Positions 12,802 to 16,623 of a stretch of DNA of 16,623 bases are shown here, one piece after another. The first letter of the stretch is position 1. Every line of letters starts with the position of its first letter. The stretch comes from Sutterella sp. (GTDB lineage Bacteria; Pseudomonadota; Gammaproteobacteria; Burkholderiales; Burkholderiaceae_F). The DNA lies in assembly GCA_019418235.1 (NCBI GenBank), contig DYCH01000064.1, positions 1-16,623 of the forward strand. Direction: 5' to 3'. Under the pieces are notes generated by a model. The model saw only the letters and a program-made list of their open reading frames with translations. It had not been told where the DNA came from and did no database searches. The translations under genes and the position numbers were made by a program.

Positions 12802-14238
12802 CTAAATCTTATTTTTCAATTTCTTAAATTGAGCAATCGCAGGCGCCATTTTTGCGGGATCAGTCATAATGATGGGATCAAGCAAAATTTGAGCTTCCTC
12901 TTTGGTCATCAAATTCATGGACAAAACGGCTTCTTTCACTGTCACGCCATGCTTTTCAGCATAGTGAGCCACGCGTACACCTTCCGGGTAACCCAAAGAA
13001 GCGGCAACCACTGTCGATAAAGCAATCGAGCCTTCGGCTTCTTCTTGGCAACGTTCTCGTTTTGCCTTAATGCCCTCAACGCAATCACGACGCAAAATCA
13101 CGAGTTCTTCAGACACTAAACGCATGCTCTCAAACAGGCACTTATAAAACGTTGCATCCCAAACGTTAAGGTCCAACTCCCCTTCATCGTAAGCCATGGA
13201 GATCGCCACATCATTGCCCACCACTTGATGCGCAATTTGAATCACCATTTCAGGAACGGTCGGATTGATTTTCCCCGGCATGATGGAGCTTCCGGGCGAC
13301 AAGGACGGCAGCTCGATTTCCATCCAACCGGCACGAGGGCCACTGCTCATCAGGCGAAGGTCTTTACTGATTTTGCTCAAGCTGCAAGCGAGTTCTTTCA
13401 CAAGTCCAGAGAGGTTGACCATTAAGTCACTGTTTTGGAAACCGTCAAAGAGATTGTCCATCGGGCGAACATTTTCGCCCAAGTTTTCAGAGATATGACG
13501 ATAAAAGGCTTCCTTCATACCGGGAGCGGCAGACAAGCCCGTACCAACAGCGGTGCCACCCATGACAAGTTCCAGGCATTCCGGACGGATACGCTTAAAC
13601 TTTTGAGCAGTGCGACGCATTAAACTGGCGTAGCCACCGAATTCTTGACCAAGCGTTAAGGGAAGAGCATCTTGCCAGCAAGTGCGACCGACTTTAACCA
13701 CATCTGCAAACTCATTTGCCTTGACTTCAAACGCTTTTTGGAGAGCTTCGACACCGGCAATGATGCTGTCAATCATCGGTAAGCACGCCAAGTGCGTTGC
13801 TGACGGAATCGTGTCGTTCGTGGATTGCCCCATATTGACATGCGTATTGGGGTGAACGGTTTCTTGACCTTTATTGCCAGTCATCAATTCATTGGCCATG
13901 TTGCCCAAGACTTCATTCATGTTCATGTTAAGGCACGTGTAGCCACCGCCTTGCCACATATCTAACGGGAACTGATCGTCAAAGCGCCCATCCATCGTCA
14001 TATCACAAGCCTTGGCAATGGCTTGGGCGATTTCAGGCTTCATGGCGCCGACTTCAGCATTGGCTTGAGCGCAAGCTTTTTTGATTTGTGCCAGTGCTCG
14101 GAAAATTTCCGGGTAAAACACAATGGGCATATGGGCTGCGCCCGAGACTTTCAGCATTCGATGGGTTTGAATACCGTAGTAGCAATCGTTGGAAATCTCC
14201 ATTTCCCCGAGACAATCTCTTTCGATGCGAGTAGACAT
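12802..14238 (-). CDS. aspA: Aspartate ammonia-lyase-like enzyme (aspartase/fumarase superfamily)
   Basis: A 478-residue member of the aspartase/fumarase superfamily; the best fit is aspartase, which deaminates aspartate to fumarate. The signature loop GSSIMPGKIN (316-325) with catalytic S318, the QSTND carboxylate-binding motif (138-142) and SGPRAG.MEIELP (299-311) are clear and aspartase-like. Two substrate-site segments differ from aspartases I recall: GYTCLNMN (99-106) where E. coli has AGTSVNMN, and GRTCWQDALP (184-193) where E. coli AspA has GRTQLQDAVP and B. subtilis AspB GRTHLQDAVP. So a related amino acid could be the true substrate. Start ATG with AAGGAG upstream. A LysR gene lies just upstream on the same strand, with a T-N11-A site between (14308-14320). 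Confidence 0.8.
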   Translation of the reverse strand: MSTRIERDCLGEMEISNDCYYGIQTHRMLKVSGAAHMPIVFYPEIFRALAQIKKACAQANAEVGAMKPEIAQAIAKACDMTMDGRFDDQFPLDMWQGGGYTCLNMNMNEVLGNMANELMTGNKGQETVHPNTHVNMGQSTNDTIPSATHLACLPMIDSIIAGVEALQKAFEVKANEFADVVKVGRTCWQDALPLTLGQEFGGYASLMRRTAQKFKRIRPECLELVMGGTAVGTGLSAAPGMKEAFYRHISENLGENVRPMDNLFDGFQNSDLMVNLSGLVKELACSLSKISKDLRLMSSGPRAGWMEIELPSLSPGSSIMPGKINPTVPEMVIQIAHQVVGNDVAISMAYDEGELDLNVWDATFYKCLFESMRLVSEELVILRRDCVEGIKAKRERCQEEAEGSIALSTVVAASLGYPEGVRVAHYAEKHGVTVKEAVLSMNLMTKEEAQILLDPIIMTDPAKMAPAIAQFKKLKNKI

Positions 14239-14307
14239 GTTCGCTCCTTGCGAAATTTGTTTAACTCACACCATTGTGAAGGCGGGCTTTATTGATTGCG
14301 AAAAATA

Positions 14308-14320
14308 TTAGAGAAACTAA
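14308..14320. promoter_or_regulatory. Candidate LysR-type operator (T-N11-A)
   Basis: TTAG-AGAAA-CTAA is a 13-base dyad of the T-N11-A form bound by LysR-type regulators. It sits in the 97-base gap between the LysR stop and the lyase start. A second dyad, TCACA-CCAT-TGTGA (14266-14279), lies nearer the gene. Binding is inferred from the pattern only. Confidence 0.35.
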
Positions 14321-14335
14321 CGCACAAATTAAGAG

Positions 14336-15295
14336 TTACTTAATCAAAGTGATGCTTTGAGGCAACGTTGAATGAATACGCTTAAGTTGAGGCAAGATTT
14401 GCGTCTGCATAATTTCTGCGTAATCATGAGCAATCTGATCAACCAACGGTCGGAAACCTTCGGATTGCGTTAAGACATATTGTTGGCGAACGAGATTCAC
14501 ATCCGCTAAAGAACGAATGGCGACACTGTCGGCAAAAGATAACCCCATAAAGAGATTCGTTGCCGGCATCAACGTCCAGCCTTGACCTTGAGCAATAAGC
14601 CCCAACAACGTAGAAGAAGATTCCGCTTGAAGTGCTCGAGAGGCTTCAAGACTCAACGTTCTCAGAAATCGTGCGGTCAATTGGCTGTCCCAAGAACTTG
14701 GGTTGTAGGTGAGATACGGTAAGGTATTGGCAAAAGTGGTCAGTTCGCGCTTTTCTTTTGGTAAGTCACCGTGTTGCTGAGGTGCAATCAAAAGAAACTT
14801 TTCAGAGAGCACTTGGCGACGATAAATGTTATCGACATCGGGAAAGGACACTGGCCCGATAAAAATATCAAAATTGTCCTGCAGAAAACCTTCAGAGAGA
14901 CGATGCGTCATCGCGGTCGTCACAGTGATGTTTTGTACTTTTTTGCGCAGCAGTGGCAAAAGCCACGGGATGATAGTGGCACTTACGGATTCTGAAACGC
15001 CTAATCTTAAACTTGGGTAAAAATCGCTTCCAACAAGCACCGACTGCTTAAGCGCTTTGGCATTTTCGACGATCGTTAAAACGGACTTATAGAAGTTTCG
15101 CCCCTGTAGCGTCACCCCAATAGGTCGCACGGAACGGTCAATAAGTTCTACCTGATACTGCTCTTCTAACGCTCGAACCGCTTGAGATACAGACGAGGGC
15201 GTCACGCCACACTCTTTTGCGGCGTCTTTAAAACTTTTCGTTTGCACTAATGCCACGTACATGGCCAAAGCATTCATATCAGGAAACGCTTTCAC
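14336..15295 (-). CDS. LysR-family transcriptional regulator
   Basis: This 319-residue protein has the LysR layout: an N-terminal winged helix-turn-helix (about 8-66, with FKDAAKECGVTPSSVSQAVRALEEQ and the VELIDR segment) and a substrate-binding-like effector domain from about residue 95. The start is a GTG at 15295, supported by AAGGTG five bases upstream; the first in-frame ATG is six codons later and lacks such a site. It is upstream of and co-directional with the aspartase-like gene, its likely target, and divergent from a second LysR gene 177 bases away. The effector is unknown; aspartate or a related dicarboxylate is a guess from context. Confidence 0.9.
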   Translation of the reverse strand: MKAFPDMNALAMYVALVQTKSFKDAAKECGVTPSSVSQAVRALEEQYQVELIDRSVRPIGVTLQGRNFYKSVLTIVENAKALKQSVLVGSDFYPSLRLGVSESVSATIIPWLLPLLRKKVQNITVTTAMTHRLSEGFLQDNFDIFIGPVSFPDVDNIYRRQVLSEKFLLIAPQQHGDLPKEKRELTTFANTLPYLTYNPSSWDSQLTARFLRTLSLEASRALQAESSSTLLGLIAQGQGWTLMPATNLFMGLSFADSVAIRSLADVNLVRQQYVLTQSEGFRPLVDQIAHDYAEIMQTQILPQLKRIHSTLPQSITLIK

Positions 15296-15382
15296 TACCG
15301 CACCTTCATGATTAACGGCTAAATTTTATGAGTGTACTACATTCTTTTTCTCTCTACGAATAACATAAGAACTACTTTTTCT

Positions 15383-15394
15383 ATACATAAGTAT
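15383..15394. promoter_or_regulatory. Dyad in the shared region between the two divergent LysR genes
   Basis: ATAC-ATAA-GTAT is a perfect 4-bp-arm dyad in the AT-rich 177-base divergent gap (15296-15472). It also contains TATACA, a -10-like hexamer. Autoregulation from here is typical for LysR genes, but the site is short and the call weak. Confidence 0.25.
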
Positions 15395-15472
15395 GCTGTA
15401 TTCGGGGAATTATTTAAAAAAAATACTTTAGGATAAATTAATAGTTTTCTCATCAATACCTTTGAACTAATT

Positions 15473-16441
15473 ATGCAGAAAGACGACCTTGACCTACCAT
15501 CGCTGCGAGTTTTTTTAACAGTATGTCAAGCTCGCAATATGTCCACTGCAGCTAAGCTTCTACAGTTGACACAACCAGCTGTTTCATCTTCCGTGCAGAA
15601 ACTAGAACAAACACTAGGGGTAGAGCTTTTTGATAGAACTACACGTCCTTTAACCTTGACACCTGCCGGACGTGTTTTAATGAATAGAGCTAAAAGTATT
15701 TTTGACTCAATGGCAGGATTAACGGCTGAAGTTATTGAAGCTACGAAAGGAGCAAAACTTGATTTAAAACTTGCATGTTCCGACTCAATCAGCGGGTGTT
15801 GTGTCCCTCACTTTATAAAAGATCTGTTGCCTAAAGTTAACTATCTTTCTGTTTACAGTGGTCAAACTCCTAGCGTTTGCAAAATGCTGTTAGCTAGAAA
15901 AGTGGACATTGCTATTGCTACGGATCCGATGCACTCAGTGAAGGAGGTTAATTGCATTCCACTTCACTCTGAAAATTATCTTGTTGTCACTCCCAAAAAT
16001 TACCCAGGCCCTTATCACACTCTGAGTGATATGACTGAACTAGCCAATCGCTTACCCGTGATTCGCTTTAATGATAATAGTCTTGATGCAGTTCAAGCAG
16101 AAAGAATTTTTAGACACTTTAAACTTCACTACACACGTCGTATTGAAGCTTGCACTGATTTGATGGTTCTGAGCTTAATTGCTCAAAATGCAGGTTGGAC
16201 TGTTATGCCAGTACTGGGTCTATGGTTAGCAAAAGACTTTCTAGGACAAGTAAATATTCATCAACTCAGCAATTTGTACAGTCAACGAAGTGCATTCTTA
16301 CTCTACACAAATCCAGCTTTTGAATCTTTAGCATTAGAAATGGCCACGATGATTAAAAATGCTCTACGCAATACCGTTATTCCAGAGATATCAAAAGTTA
16401 ATTCTGTAATGGCTAAGTCCATCTATGTAGAAGGGCATTAA
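15473..16441 (+). CDS. LysR-family transcriptional regulator, AT-rich
   Basis: This 322-residue protein has a LysR helix-turn-helix (about 7-66, with MSTAAKLLQLTQPAVSSSVQKLEQ and GVELFDRTTRPLTLTPAG) and a C-terminal effector domain. It lacks a clear Shine-Dalgarno before the ATG at 15473, though the N-terminus DLPSLRVFLTVCQ fits the family. Its codons differ from neighbours: several AGA arginine codons and many A/T-ending codons, whereas nearby genes prefer CGT/CGC. That may reflect low expression or later acquisition. It is divergent from the other LysR gene; no target lies downstream within the window, so its regulon is unknown. Confidence 0.9.
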   Translation: MQKDDLDLPSLRVFLTVCQARNMSTAAKLLQLTQPAVSSSVQKLEQTLGVELFDRTTRPLTLTPAGRVLMNRAKSIFDSMAGLTAEVIEATKGAKLDLKLACSDSISGCCVPHFIKDLLPKVNYLSVYSGQTPSVCKMLLARKVDIAIATDPMHSVKEVNCIPLHSENYLVVTPKNYPGPYHTLSDMTELANRLPVIRFNDNSLDAVQAERIFRHFKLHYTRRIEACTDLMVLSLIAQNAGWTVMPVLGLWLAKDFLGQVNIHQLSNLYSQRSAFLLYTNPAFESLALEMATMIKNALRNTVIPEISKVNSVMAKSIYVEGH

Positions 16442-16485
16442 AAATGTCTGAATACTGCCTATCACATTGAACAATATAAATTTTT

Positions 16486-16505
16486 TTAATGAACAAACTC
16501 ATTAA
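16486..16505. repeat. Inverted repeat downstream of the second LysR gene
   Basis: TTAATGA (16486-16492) and TCATTAA (16499-16505) form a 7-bp stem with a six-base loop. A T-run precedes it on the plus strand but none follows, so it is not a canonical terminator. The remaining 16506-16623 holds a short direct repeat ACATCGAT (twice, near 16570-16590) and no gene that I can support. Confidence 0.4.
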
Positions 16506-16623
16506 AAATCAATACTATTTCCCTGTCAAAGGGATCCTGATTCATAATCAGCTCGTAAGCTAATTGCTTACATCGATTTTCAACATCGATCCTTTTACTG
16601 TGATTTGTCCCGATATGTTTTCA

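Noticed and set aside
14266..14279. TCACA-N4-TGTGA as a CRP/FNR site
   Set aside because: The half-sites are in the opposite order to the CRP consensus (TGTGA-N6-TCACA), so it is only an unassigned dyad.
16486..16617. A 43-codon minus-strand open stretch ending in FDREIVLIFNEFVH, protein-like in appearance
   Set aside because: An in-frame TGA stands at the window edge (16623-16621), there is no good start codon or ribosome binding site, and this length can occur by chance. It could be a gene remnant; sequence beyond the window would decide.
1..16623. Insertion sequences, prophage, CRISPR arrays or tRNA genes
   Set aside because: No transposase or integrase-like protein, no regularly spaced repeats and no tRNA-like cloverleaf were noticed in the window.

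Overview
The window looks like a chromosomal segment of a betaproteobacterium. The basis is the order trxA - rho - type B rpmE, a Rho whose N-terminus begins MHLSELK as in other betaproteobacteria, and a short (4.5S-type) SRP RNA next to them. The metabolic genes (two kinds of C4-dicarboxylate/organic-acid carrier, L-asparaginase, an aspartase-family lyase) and the moderate GC content suggest an asaccharolytic, host-associated anaerobe such as a Sutterellaceae member (Sutterella/Parasutterella type). That taxonomic call is inference; no 16S or other marker is present.

Layout. (1) 1-3873: a regulatory region, then a rightward three-gene operon: a DUF1177-family protein, a DcuC-type C4-dicarboxylate carrier and an M20 metallo-amidohydrolase related to AbgA, closed by a strong intrinsic terminator. 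(2) 4043-8102: L-asparaginase followed by a complete TRAP transporter (periplasmic binding protein, small and large membrane subunits). A hairpin-plus-T-run lies between the binding protein and the membrane subunits, and there is a clear terminator at the end. (3) 8103-8568: a highly structured stretch holding a previously unlisted 30-codon ORF with a strong ribosome binding site. Its start codon lies in a hairpin, and there is a candidate antisense promoter and terminator on the other strand. I read it as a candidate type I toxin/antitoxin-like locus or structured RNA. (4) 8569-10137, leftward: a preQ1-I-like riboswitch with terminator, a VUT/YhhQ-family queuosine-precursor transporter and a tightly coupled short-chain dehydrogenase. 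(5) 10225-10348: SRP RNA on the minus strand. (6) 10506-12778, rightward: thioredoxin, rho and type B ribosomal protein L31, each followed by a hairpin. (7) 12802-15295, leftward: LysR-type regulator then an aspartase/fumarase-superfamily lyase. (8) 15473-16441, rightward: a second, AT-rich LysR regulator divergent from the first. The final 180 bases hold no convincing gene.

How the genes may work together (inference): asparaginase converts asparagine to aspartate, the lyase converts aspartate to fumarate plus ammonia, and DcuC/TRAP carriers move C4-dicarboxylates or related acids, so the window would supply fumarate as an anaerobic electron acceptor. The M20 enzyme plus DUF1177 operon probably frees an amino acid or acid from a conjugate for the same economy. 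The most noteworthy items are the 30-codon ORF locus, the riboswitch that would place a dehydrogenase under preQ1 control, and two enzymes with altered active-site positions (M20 hydrolase, lyase).
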